This document shows, piece after piece, positions 51,820 through 63,300 of a DNA stretch of 64,000 nucleotides; positions within the stretch are counted from its first letter, which is position 1; the number at the start of each line of letters is the position of its first letter. Made by a program: the position numbers and the translations under genes. The stretch is from JAVBJV01 sp031555315 (GTDB taxonomy: Bacteria; Pseudomonadota; Alphaproteobacteria; Acetobacterales; Acetobacteraceae), in assembly GCA_031555315.1 (NCBI GenBank), contig JAVBUO010000011.1, positions 62,001 to 126,000 on the forward strand, in the 5' to 3' direction. The notes under the pieces were generated by a model, which did no database searches, was not told the DNA's origin, and saw nothing but the letters and a program-made list of their open reading frames with translations.

Positions 51820-53168
51820 CAGGCGGCCCTTGCGATCACGTCGCATAACGAGGCGACGGTGGCTTCCACTTCGGCCGCGTCCTCGCCCTCGGCCATCACC
51901 CGGATGACCGGCTCGGTTCCCGACGGGCGGATCAGCACGCGGCCACGGCCATTCAACTGTACCTCTACCGCGCGCACCGCGTCCGTCACATCCGGCCGCG
52001 ACAGCACGGCCCGGTCGGCGCGCACGTTGCGCAATACCTGCGGCAGTTTTTCGAACACGCGACAGACCTCGCTGGCCGGACGGTTGCTCTCGGTGATCAC
52101 CGCCAGCACCTGCAAGGCAGCCACCAGCCCGTCGCCTGTGGTCGCGAAGTCCGACAGGATCACGTGGCCCGACTGCTCGCCACCCAGATTCATGCCCAGC
52201 GCACGCATGCGCTCACCGACATAGCGATCGCCGACCTGTGTGCGATGCAGTTGCAGGCCGCGGCTTTTCAGCAGACGTTCAAAACCCAGATTGGACATCA
52301 CCGTCGCCACCACGCCGCCCCCCAGCAGACGCCCGCTGGCGTGCCACGAACTGGCGATCAGCGCCAGGATCTGGTCGCCGTCCACCACCTCGCCATGTTC
52401 GTCGACCAGCACCAGCCGGTCGGCATCGCCGTCCAGCGCGATACCCAGATCCGCGCCTTCGCGGCGCACGGTTTCCACCAGCAGCCCAGGTGCCGTGGAA
52501 CCGCAGCCGTCGTTGATGTTCACGCCGTCGGGCTTGGTGCCGATCTGCACGACTTCCGCCCCCAGTTCCCACAGTACGGTCGGCGCGACGCGATACCCGG
52601 CGCCATTCGCGCAATCGATCACGATCTTCATGCCATCGAGCCGCAGGCCGCGCGGAAACGTGTTCTTCGCAGCTTCGATATAGCGCCCACCGGCATCTTC
52701 CATGCGCACCGCACGCCCCAGTTCACGCGGTGCGGCAAGACGCGCCGACAGATCCTGGTCCATCAGTTTTTCGATCCCGGCCTCGGTCGCATCCGACAGC
52801 TTCACACCATCGGGCCCGAACAGCTTGATCCCGTTGTCCTCGAATTTGTTGTGGCTGGCGCTGATCACCACGCCAAGGTCGGCGCGCAGGCTGCGTACCA
52901 GCATCGCGATGGCAGGTGTCGGCAGCGGGCCGACCAGCGTGACGTCCATCCCGGCGCTGATGAAACCCGCCGTCAGCGCCGGCTCCAGCAGATACCCGGA
53001 CAGGCGCGTGTCCTTGCCGATCACCACCCGGTGGCGATGATCGCCGCGCATGAAGGTCAGCCCGGCAGCCTGCCCCAGACGCAACGCCGTTGCAGCGTCC
53101 ATCGGCGCGGCATTGGCCTTGCCGCGGATACCATCCGTGCCGAACAGGCGGCGTGTTTTTACAGGCAT
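51819..53168 (-). CDS. glmM: phosphoglucosamine mutase
   Basis: 449-aa enzyme converting glucosamine-6-P to glucosamine-1-P for peptidoglycan and LPS precursors. RLFGTDGIRGKAN (residues 6-18), the phosphoserine loop VVISASHNKFEDNGIKLFG, metal-binding DGDADRLVLVDEHG and the C-terminal RPSGTEPVIRVMAEG are all present. Lies between folP and thiD in the order folP-glmM-thiD, all leftward. Confidence 0.97.
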   Translation of the reverse strand: MPVKTRRLFGTDGIRGKANAAPMDAATALRLGQAAGLTFMRGDHRHRVVIGKDTRLSGYLLEPALTAGFISAGMDVTLVGPLPTPAIAMLVRSLRADLGVVISASHNKFEDNGIKLFGPDGVKLSDATEAGIEKLMDQDLSARLAAPRELGRAVRMEDAGGRYIEAAKNTFPRGLRLDGMKIVIDCANGAGYRVAPTVLWELGAEVVQIGTKPDGVNINDGCGSTAPGLLVETVRREGADLGIALDGDADRLVLVDEHGEVVDGDQILALIASSWHASGRLLGGGVVATVMSNLGFERLLKSRGLQLHRTQVGDRYVGERMRALGMNLGGEQSGHVILSDFATTGDGLVAALQVLAVITESNRPASEVCRVFEKLPQVLRNVRADRAVLSRPDVTDAVRAVEVQLNGRGRVLIRPSGTEPVIRVMAEGEDAAEVEATVASLCDVIARAA

Positions 53169-53239
53169 TTAGACACCACATACAACCAGAACATGCAGAG
53201 CAAGGTTTTACTCCGCCCGCTCGGTGCGGGAAAAGTTTT

Positions 53240-54271
53240 TTAAGCCGTCAGGGCAGATATTATGCGCAACGCCTGTACGGTTTCGGCAACATCGTGTACC
53301 CGCACGGCCGATACCCCGACCGTCGCCGCAAACCCATGCACGGCAAGACTTCCAGGCAAGCGATCCTTCGGGGCCTGCACACCCGCCGCCTGCCCGATGA
53401 ACGATTTGCGCGATGCGCCCAGCAACACACTGCAACCCAAATTGAACAGCAGCGGCAGTCTGGCCATCACGGCAATACTCTGATCCGCCGTTTTGGCAAA
53501 CCCGATCCCCGGATCCACCACGATGTTCGCACGCGCGATTCCAGCTGCTTCGGCCGCGGTGATGGATGCCTCGAGCTCTTCCACCACATCGCAGGCCACA
53601 TCGGCATACCGGCTCAGCGCCGTCATCGTCGCCGGCGTGCCGCGCATGTGCATCAACACCACCGGGCAGTGCGCCTCGGCCGCCACGCGCCGCGCTGCGG
53701 GGTCGTGAGTCAGTGCCGACACATCGTTGATGATCCGCGCCCCCGCCACCAGTGCCGCCTGCATCGTCGCGGCATTGCGGGTGTCGACCGATATCGCGGC
53801 ATACGGCGCCAGCGCCCGGATTACCGGCAATATGCGCGCCTGTTCATCGGCCGGGCCGATGACCGTCGCACCAGGCCGGGTGGATTCACCGCCGATATCG
53901 ATGATATCGGCCCCTGCCCGCACCATCGCCAGACCGGCGGCGATCGCAGCATCAGGCGCTGCAAAATCGCCGCCGTCGCTGAAACTGTCCGGCGTGACGT
54001 TGAGAATCCCCATCACCAGCGGTCGCGAACCGGAAAACCCGGCCCAGGACGGACGCGCATCGGTGATACGCTGCATAACCGTCTGCCAATCGCCGGGGAT
54101 GTCCGCCACCGGCACGATCCGCGCCAAACCCGTGCGCCGATCGATCAGCCGGGCCAGGGAAAAGGCCGCGGGTCCGCCCGCCAACGGCAGGGCAGACCCG
54201 TCATCCATCGCTTCAACCGCCGCCCGCCCGTAGAGCAGGCCCAACGGTTCGATCAACCGGGACAGCCGCAA
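53240..54271 (-). CDS. folP: dihydropteroate synthase
   Basis: 343-aa folate enzyme joining pABA to dihydropterin pyrophosphate; the sulfonamide target. MGILNVTPDSFSDGG (about residues 86-100), DIGGESTRPGA, INDVSAL, VVLMHMRGTP and the C-terminal SVRAVHD-like region (SAVRVHDVAETV) are seen. About 80 extra N-terminal residues precede the TIM barrel, a known feature in alphaproteobacterial forms. It begins 2 bases after the ftsH stop, suggesting co-transcription. Confidence 0.95.
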   Translation of the reverse strand: MRLSRLIEPLGLLYGRAAVEAMDDGSALPLAGGPAAFSLARLIDRRTGLARIVPVADIPGDWQTVMQRITDARPSWAGFSGSRPLVMGILNVTPDSFSDGGDFAAPDAAIAAGLAMVRAGADIIDIGGESTRPGATVIGPADEQARILPVIRALAPYAAISVDTRNAATMQAALVAGARIINDVSALTHDPAARRVAAEAHCPVVLMHMRGTPATMTALSRYADVACDVVEELEASITAAEAAGIARANIVVDPGIGFAKTADQSIAVMARLPLLFNLGCSVLLGASRKSFIGQAAGVQAPKDRLPGSLAVHGFAATVGVSAVRVHDVAETVQALRIISALTA

Positions 54272-54273
54272 GA

Positions 54274-56199
<1,926 letters not shown>

Positions 56200-56325
56200 C
56201 CTGTCCTTCATCCATACCATCTCGCCTGCCCCGGTACGCCGGAGGCGGGCAATTTACATGCAATAGAGCAACATAGGGTGCCGCTAGAGGTTCTGCATCC
56301 CCAGAACGCGGGCCGGTGCATTTTT

Positions 56326-57573
56326 TTACGATGCCGGCTGAAAGGAAGCGCCCGCCAATGGCACTGACGGTGCGAAAATAACGGGAAAGTTGCACGATAC
56401 CGCCGGATCGGGCCATCCGAGGTGCGGTACGGCCAGAAGCTCCCCGCCGGCGTCCCGGATGGCGGGCAGCACACGCAGAATGGCGGCTGGCAACCCACTG
56501 CGCCGTCTGAACGCCGGTGCGTCGTCCCCCAGCGCGCCGATCGATTTCCCTTTGAACATGGGGCTGTCGCCGATCAGAAACCGCCGGTCCCAGAATCGCC
56601 CCGGCCGGACCAGCCGCAGCGGTTCGACCGCCGCTTCCTCGCGCAACAGCCAGAACCCGCCCCGGCGCCGTATCAGCCGCAACCCGGCCAGAGTCGCCGG
56701 GCGGGGGTCTGCTGCCAGACGGGCAACCCGCGCGGATGGCCAGTCGTGCCCGCCCAGAGTACGCACCAATGCCGCCAATGCCGCCTCGCTCCAAGGGCCG
56801 GGCCGCAGATATGCGTATCCAGCCGGGTAGATGTCGGCCATGCGGGCCAGTTCCCCGGCCAGTGCCGCCTCGCGAGCGGCCCGCACCAGACCATCGGCCC
56901 GCGCCGCCGCACACAGCGCACGGGTGGCGGGCCCCGTGCCCGCCGCATCCAGACGCAACATCCGCAACCGGGCGCGCAGAGCGCGTGGATCGGTGTTGCT
57001 GGGGTCGCGCACGGCGCTCAGACCTGCCGCGCACACCAGTTGGCGCAGGGTTCGCGGCGCCACGCCCAGAAGCGGGCGCACGATGCGCACCGAACCAGAA
57101 AACCGGACCGCGGACATGCCCGCCTGCCCGGAAGACGAACTGCCAGCTAACCGGCGCATCAGGCGGGTCTCCGCCTGGTCCCCGGCATGCTGGGCCAGCA
57201 GCAGATGCAAGATTCCATGTGCCGCACAATATGCCTCGAGCGCCGTCAGCCGCGCGGCACGGGTTGCCGCCGCAGTGCCGCGCAGACCGGACAGAGTAAC
57301 GATTTTCGCCGGAATACCCTGCGCCATCAGCGTCGCTGCGGCATCGCGCGCTTCCAGCGCCGCTTCGGGCCGTAATCCATGATCGACGATCAGCGCCAGC
57401 ATGCTGCCCATGCGCATTCCGGCCCAGCGCGCAGCCAGTAACGCCAGCGCCAGACTGTCAGCCCCGCCGGACACCCCTACTGCAATGGATGGAGATGGCC
57501 CCCATGGGCCAAGCGCCGCCATGTGGGCGGCGAAACAGGTGAAAACGTCCGGTTCGGGGACGTTCAGCGGCAT
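56326..57573 (-). CDS. tilS: tRNA(Ile)-lysidine synthase
   Basis: 415-aa ATP-dependent enzyme that modifies C34 of tRNA-Ile(CAU) to lysidine. GVSGGADSLALALLA (residues 33-47) is the PP-loop; DHGLRPEA and AQHAGDQAETRLMRRLAG are the N-type ATPase motifs that follow. The C-terminal region is divergent, as usual in alphaproteobacteria. It overlaps the end of cpoB by 10 bases and precedes ftsH by 126 bases. Confidence 0.95.
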   Translation of the reverse strand: MPLNVPEPDVFTCFAAHMAALGPWGPSPSIAVGVSGGADSLALALLAARWAGMRMGSMLALIVDHGLRPEAALEARDAAATLMAQGIPAKIVTLSGLRGTAAATRAARLTALEAYCAAHGILHLLLAQHAGDQAETRLMRRLAGSSSSGQAGMSAVRFSGSVRIVRPLLGVAPRTLRQLVCAAGLSAVRDPSNTDPRALRARLRMLRLDAAGTGPATRALCAAARADGLVRAAREAALAGELARMADIYPAGYAYLRPGPWSEAALAALVRTLGGHDWPSARVARLAADPRPATLAGLRLIRRRGGFWLLREEAAVEPLRLVRPGRFWDRRFLIGDSPMFKGKSIGALGDDAPAFRRRSGLPAAILRVLPAIRDAGGELLAVPHLGWPDPAVSCNFPVIFAPSVPLAGASFQPAS

Positions 57574-58409
57574 CCTGCCCGTTGCCGCGCCTGGGCGATC
57601 CGGTCGCGCAGATCCTGCCGGGGAGACGGAAATTCCGACCGCAACTGGTCGAGCGTATCACAGGCCGAGCGTTTTTCGCTGATCCCGATGAAACTGTTCG
57701 CCAGACCAAGCAATGCATCCTGGGCGCGCGTGCCGGTGCGGCCGCGCCGATAGGCATCGTCATACGCAATGGCCGCCTGTTGGTACTGCCGGCGGCCGTA
57801 AAGCGCCTCTCCCAGCAGAAACTGGGCATCGCCGGCGCGCGGGCTGGACCGCGCCGCCAGCACCTCGCGCGCCGCGGCTTCGGCCGCCGCGTAATCGCGC
57901 CGCGCCAGCGCGGCATTGCCTTCACGCAACGCAACTTCGGGCGTGCGCTGCGCCGCCGGCTGCTCGGCCCTCGTCCCCGCGGCCGCACCGCCGCCCTCTG
58001 TGCGGCGCCCCGTGGCCGGGCGACTGTTTTCCAGTTCGTTCAGACGAAACTGCAAATCCTCGATCGCCTTCTTGGATTCCTCGGCCTGACGCTGCACCTG
58101 GTTGCGCATTTCGTCCGACTGGCCGCGCAGCCGGCGGACCTCTTCCTCCATTTGTGTCACGCGTTCGAGCAGCGCCGCCGTCATGTCGGAATTGACGCCC
58201 GCAGCAGGCACAGCGGGCCGCGTCCCGCCGAGGCTGGAACCACCACCCCCGCTGCGGCCGGAAGACTGCAAGGCCTGGATATCGCGGCGCAGCTCCAGAA
58301 TCTGGTTCTGCAGTGCGATCCCCTCGCGACTCTCGATCTGCGCCCGCGCCGTTCCCGACAGCCCCGGGGCGACGACCAATGCAGCCAGTAACAGCAACCA
58401 AGACTTCAT
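57564..58409 (-). CDS. cpoB: cell division coordinator CpoB (YbgF)
   Basis: 281-aa periplasmic protein that links the Tol machine to peptidoglycan synthesis. Signal peptide about 1-23 (ending GTARA). A coiled-coil region (about 72-130; ALLERVTQMEEEVRRLRGQS) mediates trimerisation in homologues, then a low-complexity linker and C-terminal TPR repeats (about 158-278; GDAQFLLGEALYGRRQYQQA). Located after pal, as in the classic tol-pal cluster. Confidence 0.93.
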   Translation of the reverse strand: MKSWLLLLAALVVAPGLSGTARAQIESREGIALQNQILELRRDIQALQSSGRSGGGGSSLGGTRPAVPAAGVNSDMTAALLERVTQMEEEVRRLRGQSDEMRNQVQRQAEESKKAIEDLQFRLNELENSRPATGRRTEGGGAAAGTRAEQPAAQRTPEVALREGNAALARRDYAAAEAAAREVLAARSSPRAGDAQFLLGEALYGRRQYQQAAIAYDDAYRRGRTGTRAQDALLGLANSFIGISEKRSACDTLDQLRSEFPSPRQDLRDRIAQARQRAGCR

Positions 58410-58558
58410 ACGTCAAATCTCCTGTCCATCCGGAACATACCGTGCTCCGGCGGAACCGTTTCCGGAAAACGGCACGATAACCAACCGTCCGACAGTCGAC
58501 AAATCCGGTTTATGTGGCGTTTCTATGAAAACTCCGGCTTGTCCGGTTCAAAATGACG

Positions 58559-58584
58559 AACGGACGGCCGATAAGCCGTCCGTT
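58559..58584. terminator. hairpin between pal and cpoB
   Basis: AACGGACGGC (58559-58568) pairs perfectly with GCCGTCCGTT (58575-58584), about 75 bases after the pal stop. On the minus strand TCATTTTG follows. A second imperfect hairpin (58621-58651) lies nearer the pal stop. Together they suggest that cpoB is transcribed separately or attenuated. Confidence 0.65.
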
Positions 58585-58659
58585 CAGAGCCGATTCCCGG
58601 CCATATGCCGCACGATCCGCGCCGGCACGAGGCTTACGCCTCATGCCCGGCGAGCGGTC

Positions 58660-59136
58660 TCAGCGCAGAACGGTCGTCGCGTTGCGGTTCTGGGCCCAGG
58701 CCGCAGCATCCGAACCCAGCGCCGTCGGGCGGTCCTTGCCGAACGAGACCGTGTTCATGCGCGACGATGCAACACCGCGCGCGGCCAGATATTCACGCGC
58801 GGCATTCGCACGGCGCTGACCCAGCGCGATATTGTATTCACGCGTGCCGCGTTCGTCGCAGTTACCCTGCAGCTGGATGTTGTTCTGCGGATATTGCTGC
58901 AGCCACGTGGCCTGACGGTCCAGAGTCGTGCGCGCTTCCGAACTCAGCGAGCTGCTGTCGGTGTTAAAAAACACGCGATCGCCGATGTTCTGAGCCAGAT
59001 CTTCCTGGCTGCCCGCCCGTGCGGTTCCCGCACCGGCGCCGCCCGCACCCGTCGTGCTGGCGGAATCACTGGAATCACCGCAAGCGGCAAGCAAAGCTAC
59101 CGCAGCCAGTGCACCCAGAAGCTTCAGTTTCGTCAT
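58660..59136 (-). CDS. pal: peptidoglycan-associated lipoprotein Pal
   Basis: 158-aa outer-membrane lipoprotein binding peptidoglycan and TolB. N-terminus LLGALAAVALLAACGDS with lipobox LAAC (Cys19). A Gly/Ala linker leads to the OmpA-like domain (about 50-155): VFFNTDSSSLSSEARTTLD, then GNCDERGTREYNIALGQRRA containing the diaminopimelate-binding Asp and Arg. Confidence 0.97.
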   Translation of the reverse strand: MTKLKLLGALAAVALLAACGDSSDSASTTGAGGAGAGTARAGSQEDLAQNIGDRVFFNTDSSSLSSEARTTLDRQATWLQQYPQNNIQLQGNCDERGTREYNIALGQRRANAAREYLAARGVASSRMNTVSFGKDRPTALGSDAAAWAQNRNATTVLR

Positions 59137-59240
59137 TTAAGAACCCCTGCTTTTTTATGTTACGGGTTGACCCAGCCGCGGGCAGATCCCGCGTACTCCC
59201 TGCGGCGCTTACTTCCGCCACTGGGAGCGGTCAAGATAAA

Positions 59241-60593
59241 TCAGGAAATAAGCGGTGACCATGCCGGATCCGAGCCATCGGCCGGCGTCGGCACGGCACG
59301 CTCGTTAAATCCGGTGATATCCACCGACACCAGCCGGGTCGAATACCCGGACCCACGCGAATCCCGCGCCGGCGATTCGCGATAGAACATCAGCACGCGG
59401 CCGTTCGGCGCAAAGGTCGGGCTTTCCACGACGTAACCTTCGGAAAGAATACGTTCGCCGCTGCCGTCCGGGCGCATCACGCCGATACCGAAGCTGCCGC
59501 CGCCGATGCGCGTGAAAGCGATCAGATCGCCGCGCGGCGACCAGACCGGCGTCGCATAGCGGCCGTTGCCGAAGGAAATGCGCCGCACGCCGGAACCGTC
59601 GGCGCCCATCACATAAAGTTGCTGATCGCCACCACGGTCCGAATTGAAGACGATCTGCGTGCCTTCCGGATTGAAGCACGGCGACGTGTCGATCGCGCCG
59701 CTGTCGGTCAGGCGGCGTTCGCGGCGGCTGCGCAGATCCACGACATAGATGTCCGAACCATTGCCGCGTGTCGACGACAGCAGCAGACTGCTGCCATCCG
59801 GGCTGAAGCGCGGCGCGAAGGTAATGCCCGGGAAACTGCCCAGTTGCTGCTGACGGCCGCTGTCGATATCGAACAGCAGCACGCGCGGATTGGCGCGATC
59901 CTGATAGCTCATGAAGGCGATCTGGTTGGCCTGCGGGTGGAAGCGCGGCGTCAGCACCAGTACCGAACCGTCGGTCAGGAAGCGGTGGTTCTGGCTGTCC
60001 TGATCCATGATCGCCAGCCGCTTCACACGCCTGTCACGCGGCCCGCTTTCGGCGACATAGACGATACGGGTGTCGAAATAGCCCTTCTCGCCCACCAGAC
60101 GTTCGTAGATCACGTCCGACATGATGTGCGCGATGCGGCGCCAGTTATTGATCTGGGTGGTATACGCGGTGCCCTGAATCTGGGTCTCGGGCAGCACGTC
60201 CCACAGCCGGAATTCGACGCGCACGCGGTCGCCGCCCTGGCTTTCCACCTTGCCGGTCACCAGTGCCTGCGCGCCGATCACCCGCCAGTCCTGCCAGCGC
60301 GGCGTTTCCGCCGCCTGGCCGGCCGCCTGGATGAAGGCGGCGCGGTCGATCGGGCGGAACAGGCCCGAGCGTTGCAGGTTGTCGGTGATGACTTTCGCCA
60401 TATCCCGGCCCAGACGCTGGGTTTCGGAATTGCTGCCGACCAGGTCCGGAATGGCGACCGGAATGGGATCGGTCCGTGCACGGTTGACGTCGATCACCGC
60501 CGAACGTGCCTGGGCGGAAGCTCCGCCAGGCAATCCGGCAACACCAGCCAGACCGGCGGAACCGGCCAGCATCAAGCGACGGGAAACGGGCAT
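59241..60593 (-). CDS. tolB: Tol-Pal system protein TolB
   Basis: 450-aa periplasmic protein: N-terminal domain that talks to TolA and a six-bladed beta-propeller that binds Pal. The signal begins MPVSRRLMLAGSAGLAGVAG, with a possible twin-arginine motif. Propeller repeats such as FSPDGSSLLLSSTRGNGSDI and FNPEGTQIVFNSDRGGDQQL are clear. The start at 60593 has AGGA eight bases upstream; an earlier in-frame start at 60686 would overlap tolA. Confidence 0.96.
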   Translation of the reverse strand: MPVSRRLMLAGSAGLAGVAGLPGGASAQARSAVIDVNRARTDPIPVAIPDLVGSNSETQRLGRDMAKVITDNLQRSGLFRPIDRAAFIQAAGQAAETPRWQDWRVIGAQALVTGKVESQGGDRVRVEFRLWDVLPETQIQGTAYTTQINNWRRIAHIMSDVIYERLVGEKGYFDTRIVYVAESGPRDRRVKRLAIMDQDSQNHRFLTDGSVLVLTPRFHPQANQIAFMSYQDRANPRVLLFDIDSGRQQQLGSFPGITFAPRFSPDGSSLLLSSTRGNGSDIYVVDLRSRRERRLTDSGAIDTSPCFNPEGTQIVFNSDRGGDQQLYVMGADGSGVRRISFGNGRYATPVWSPRGDLIAFTRIGGGSFGIGVMRPDGSGERILSEGYVVESPTFAPNGRVLMFYRESPARDSRGSGYSTRLVSVDITGFNERAVPTPADGSDPAWSPLIS

Positions 60594-60613
60594 ATGAAAC
60601 ATCCTACAAGGCC

Positions 60614-61600
60614 TCATGGTCTGAAGCGGAAATCCCAGGTTCTTGTCTGCCCCAGCATAGAGGCAGGCAAGGGCAGATTCGCACAACGCGGGTCCATAAC
60701 AGCGCGAACCGCACGTTCCGCAAAGGCGCGAAAGCGTGGATCGGATAATTTTCCTCGGTCCTCATCTGCAACAACGGCACGGCGTACGACGCCGTTGGCA
60801 TCGGTCGTTACCGTCAGCAGCGCCATCTGACGGTCGGCGTTCAGCGCGGCGCTGTCTGCCGTCCAGCAGGCGCGCACATGATCGCCGATCGCGCCGCGCT
60901 GCCCGGTCGTCAGGTTCGCCGTATCGCTGCCGTCGGGACTGCCGCCGGCATTCGGCGTGCCGCCGCGCGGCCCGCCGGGACGCGCCGTCGGCGCCTGGGT
61001 CTGCTGCTGCTGACTGCGCAGCCGTTCCAGCGTGTTGAGCACGCTGGTGCTGCGTTCGCTCGGCCGCTGCGTCGGGTTCGGCTGCGATGTCGACGACGGC
61101 GGCGGAGGTGTCGGCGGGGGCGGCACCGGCGGCGGCGGAATCGGGGTCGGTGGCGGCGGCTGTGGCGGCGTAGGCGTCGGCGGCGCCGGTGGTGAAGGCG
61201 GCGGCGGCGGCGTGGGCGGCACGGGCATCGCCTCCGGCGTTGGCGGCGGAGGGGGCGGTGCGGGGGTGGGTGGCGGCGGCTGCGGCGGCGTCTCGACCGG
61301 CGGCGGAGGGGGCGGCGGCGGTGGAGGCGGCGGTGGCGGTGGCGGCTGCGACGGCGTGGTTTGCTGCGGCGTTTCCGGGTTCTGCGGCGCATCCTCGGCC
61401 GCTTCGACGGGGCCTGCCACCTGCCCGGTGTTTTCCGACCGCGCGACGCTTTCCTGCCCCGAGACGATTTCGACCGTCATCGCCAGTTCGACCGGTTCCT
61501 CGAAATCCCTCCTCAACTGGAACACGCCGAGCAGCAGGACCGCGATGCCCACATGCAATGCGGCGGAAACTCCAGCTCCGATACGAAGGTTACGGTCCAT
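60614..61600 (-). CDS. tolA: Tol-Pal system protein TolA with a poly-proline linker
   Basis: 328-aa energy-transducing protein spanning the periplasm. N-terminal membrane helix (about residues 8-28; GVSAALHVGIAVLLLGVFQL). Domain II, usually a long Ala/Lys/Glu helix, is here about 90 residues of proline-rich sequence including an unbroken run of 16 prolines. The C-terminal TolA-like domain (about 240-328; IGDHVRACWTADSAALN, ALLTVTTDANGVVRRAVVAD) is intact. Identity is supported by its place between tolR and tolB. Confidence 0.92.
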   Translation of the reverse strand: MDRNLRIGAGVSAALHVGIAVLLLGVFQLRRDFEEPVELAMTVEIVSGQESVARSENTGQVAGPVEAAEDAPQNPETPQQTTPSQPPPPPPPPPPPPPPPPVETPPQPPPPTPAPPPPPPTPEAMPVPPTPPPPPSPPAPPTPTPPQPPPPTPIPPPPVPPPPTPPPPSSTSQPNPTQRPSERSTSVLNTLERLRSQQQQTQAPTARPGGPRGGTPNAGGSPDGSDTANLTTGQRGAIGDHVRACWTADSAALNADRQMALLTVTTDANGVVRRAVVADEDRGKLSDPRFRAFAERAVRAVMDPRCANLPLPASMLGQTRTWDFRFRP

Positions 61601-61616
61601 CGGCCAGCCTGTCCGG

Positions 61617-62120
61617 TCAGTTCCGCCCGGCCGGGCGGCGCTGCGGCGCCGGTGCGGCCGGCTGGCGCGTCTGCCCCGCAGCCGGGGCCGGTGCGGTCAT
61701 CGCCTGTTCGGCCAGCAGCGCGACCTTCGTAAAGCCGCCCTGGGTGATGGTGCCCATCACCTCCATGATGCGTCCATACGGCACCCCCTTGTCGCCGCGC
61801 ACGAAGATACGGCGTTCGGGGTTGTTCTGGCTGATCGCCTGCAGGCGCGAGACCAGCCCGGCCAGGTCGGTTTCGGTCTCTTGCAGATAGATCACGCCTT
61901 CCGCATTCACCGTGATGGTCAGCGGTTCGTTGTCCTGGTTCATCGCCGCCGCACTGGTGCGCGGCAGATCGACCTTGATCCCCACCGTCATCAGCGGCGC
62001 AGCCACCATGAATACGATCAGCAGCACCAGCATCACGTCGACCAGCGGCGTGACGTTGATCTCGGCCAGCGGTTTGTACCGCCCCTTGCCTTTGCCGCCG
62101 CCTGAAAGCGATGCCGCCAT
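61617..62120 (-). CDS. tolR: Tol-Pal system protein TolR
   Basis: 167-aa ExbD/TolR-type inner-membrane protein. One membrane helix with the proton-pathway aspartate: LVDVMLVLLIVFMVAAPLMT (about residues 25-44), preceded by AEINVTPL. A periplasmic domain follows, with a Pro/Ala/Gln-rich tail. It forms the proton channel with TolQ. Gap of 3 bases to tolQ. Confidence 0.96.
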   Translation of the reverse strand: MAASLSGGGKGKGRYKPLAEINVTPLVDVMLVLLIVFMVAAPLMTVGIKVDLPRTSAAAMNQDNEPLTITVNAEGVIYLQETETDLAGLVSRLQAISQNNPERRIFVRGDKGVPYGRIMEVMGTITQGGFTKVALLAEQAMTAPAPAAGQTRQPAAPAPQRRPAGRN

Positions 62121-62123
62121 GAC

Positions 62124-62849
62124 TTACCCCTGCTCCTCGCCCTGGCGCGACAGGATCGCGCTGAATTCAGTCGCGAAGCCTTCGAGCCGCGCCGCATAAC
62201 GCGCCAGATCGGTGCTGATCTTGTTATACGCCAGCACGGCGGGAATGGCCGCCACCAGGCCGATCGCGGTGGCGAACAGCGCCTCGGCGATCCCCGGCGC
62301 AACCACGGCCAGATTGGTGTTCTGCATCGCGGCAATGGCCGAGAACGAATTCATGATCCCCCAGACCGTGCCGAACAGCCCGACGAACGGCGCCACCGAG
62401 CCGACCGAGGCCAGAAACACCATCCAGCGTTCCAGCCGTTCCATCTCGCGCTGGATGGTCACGTTCATCGCCCGCTCGATGCGTTCCTTGACGCCGGCAT
62501 AGGCACTGATCTTGCCCGCACTGCGGGTCGAGCGCTGCCATTCGCCCATCGCCGCGCCGAACACCGCGGCCATCGCGTGTGTCGGCGACGTGCCTTCGCG
62601 ATCGTAGAGGTCGTCCAGCGAACCGCCCGACCAGAACTTGTCCTCGAACAGCGTCGCCTGTTTGTTGGCGCGGCGCAGCGTCATGGTTTTCTCGAACACG
62701 ATCGCCCACACCCAGACGCTGGCGAACAGCAGCAGGATCATCACCGTTTTGACGATGATGTCGGCCTGCAGGAACAGCGTCCAGATCGACAGGTCGGTAT
62801 GCGTTCCGAGAGCTACCGCCTCGACAGCACGTTCAGGCATTCCATTCAC
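62124..62849 (-). CDS. tolQ: Tol-Pal system protein TolQ
   Basis: 241-aa MotA/TolQ/ExbB family proton-channel subunit with three membrane helices (about 25-48, 138-160 and 175-198). FLASVGSVAPFVGLFGTVWG and PGIAEALFATAIGLVAAIPA are the family's conserved helices 2 and 3. Energises TolA with TolR. Confidence 0.97.
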   Translation of the reverse strand: MNGMPERAVEAVALGTHTDLSIWTLFLQADIIVKTVMILLLFASVWVWAIVFEKTMTLRRANKQATLFEDKFWSGGSLDDLYDREGTSPTHAMAAVFGAAMGEWQRSTRSAGKISAYAGVKERIERAMNVTIQREMERLERWMVFLASVGSVAPFVGLFGTVWGIMNSFSAIAAMQNTNLAVVAPGIAEALFATAIGLVAAIPAVLAYNKISTDLARYAARLEGFATEFSAILSRQGEEQG

Positions 62850-62868
62850 TCCTCAGTTCACGCAGACG

Positions 62869-63300
62869 TTACGGCGCGGGGGGCGCATCTGTTACAGTCA
62901 GGCGCAGCAACGCACCGCGCCACGGCTCGGGGATCCGCACCGGTTTCTGATCCGCCTGGCGCACACACACCAGAACCACCGTCAGCACCACCGCCGGCGC
63001 GTCGTTGCAGCGGATCTCCTGACGCAGGGTCACGCTCGCTCCGCCCATAGCAGATACCTGCGTGACCACCTCAAGCCCGTCGTCGAGTCGCGCCGGGCGC
63101 AGGTAGTCGGCTTCGATCCGGCGCACCAGCAGAATCAGGTCCAGCCGGTTCATCATGTCGGCATGCGGCAAGCCCATGTCGCGCAGACATTCGGTGCGCG
63201 CGCGTTCGGCAAAACGCAGGTAATTGGCGTGATACACGACACCGCCCGCGTCGGTATCCTCGAAATAGACCCTCACGGGAAAGTGATGTGCGGTCGTCAT
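62869..63300 (-). CDS. ybgC: Tol-Pal-associated acyl-CoA thioesterase YbgC
   Basis: 143-aa hotdog-fold thioesterase. VYFEDTDAGGVVYHANYLRF (about residues 11-30) carries the catalytic Asp and the 4-hydroxybenzoyl-CoA thioesterase signature; RFAERARTECLRDMG follows. First gene of the tol-pal cluster; overlaps the ruvB stop by 3 bases (ATGA), so it is probably co-transcribed with ruvB. Confidence 0.96.
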   Translation of the reverse strand: MTTAHHFPVRVYFEDTDAGGVVYHANYLRFAERARTECLRDMGLPHADMMNRLDLILLVRRIEADYLRPARLDDGLEVVTQVSAMGGASVTLRQEIRCNDAPAVVLTVVLVCVRQADQKPVRIPEPWRGALLRLTVTDAPPAP

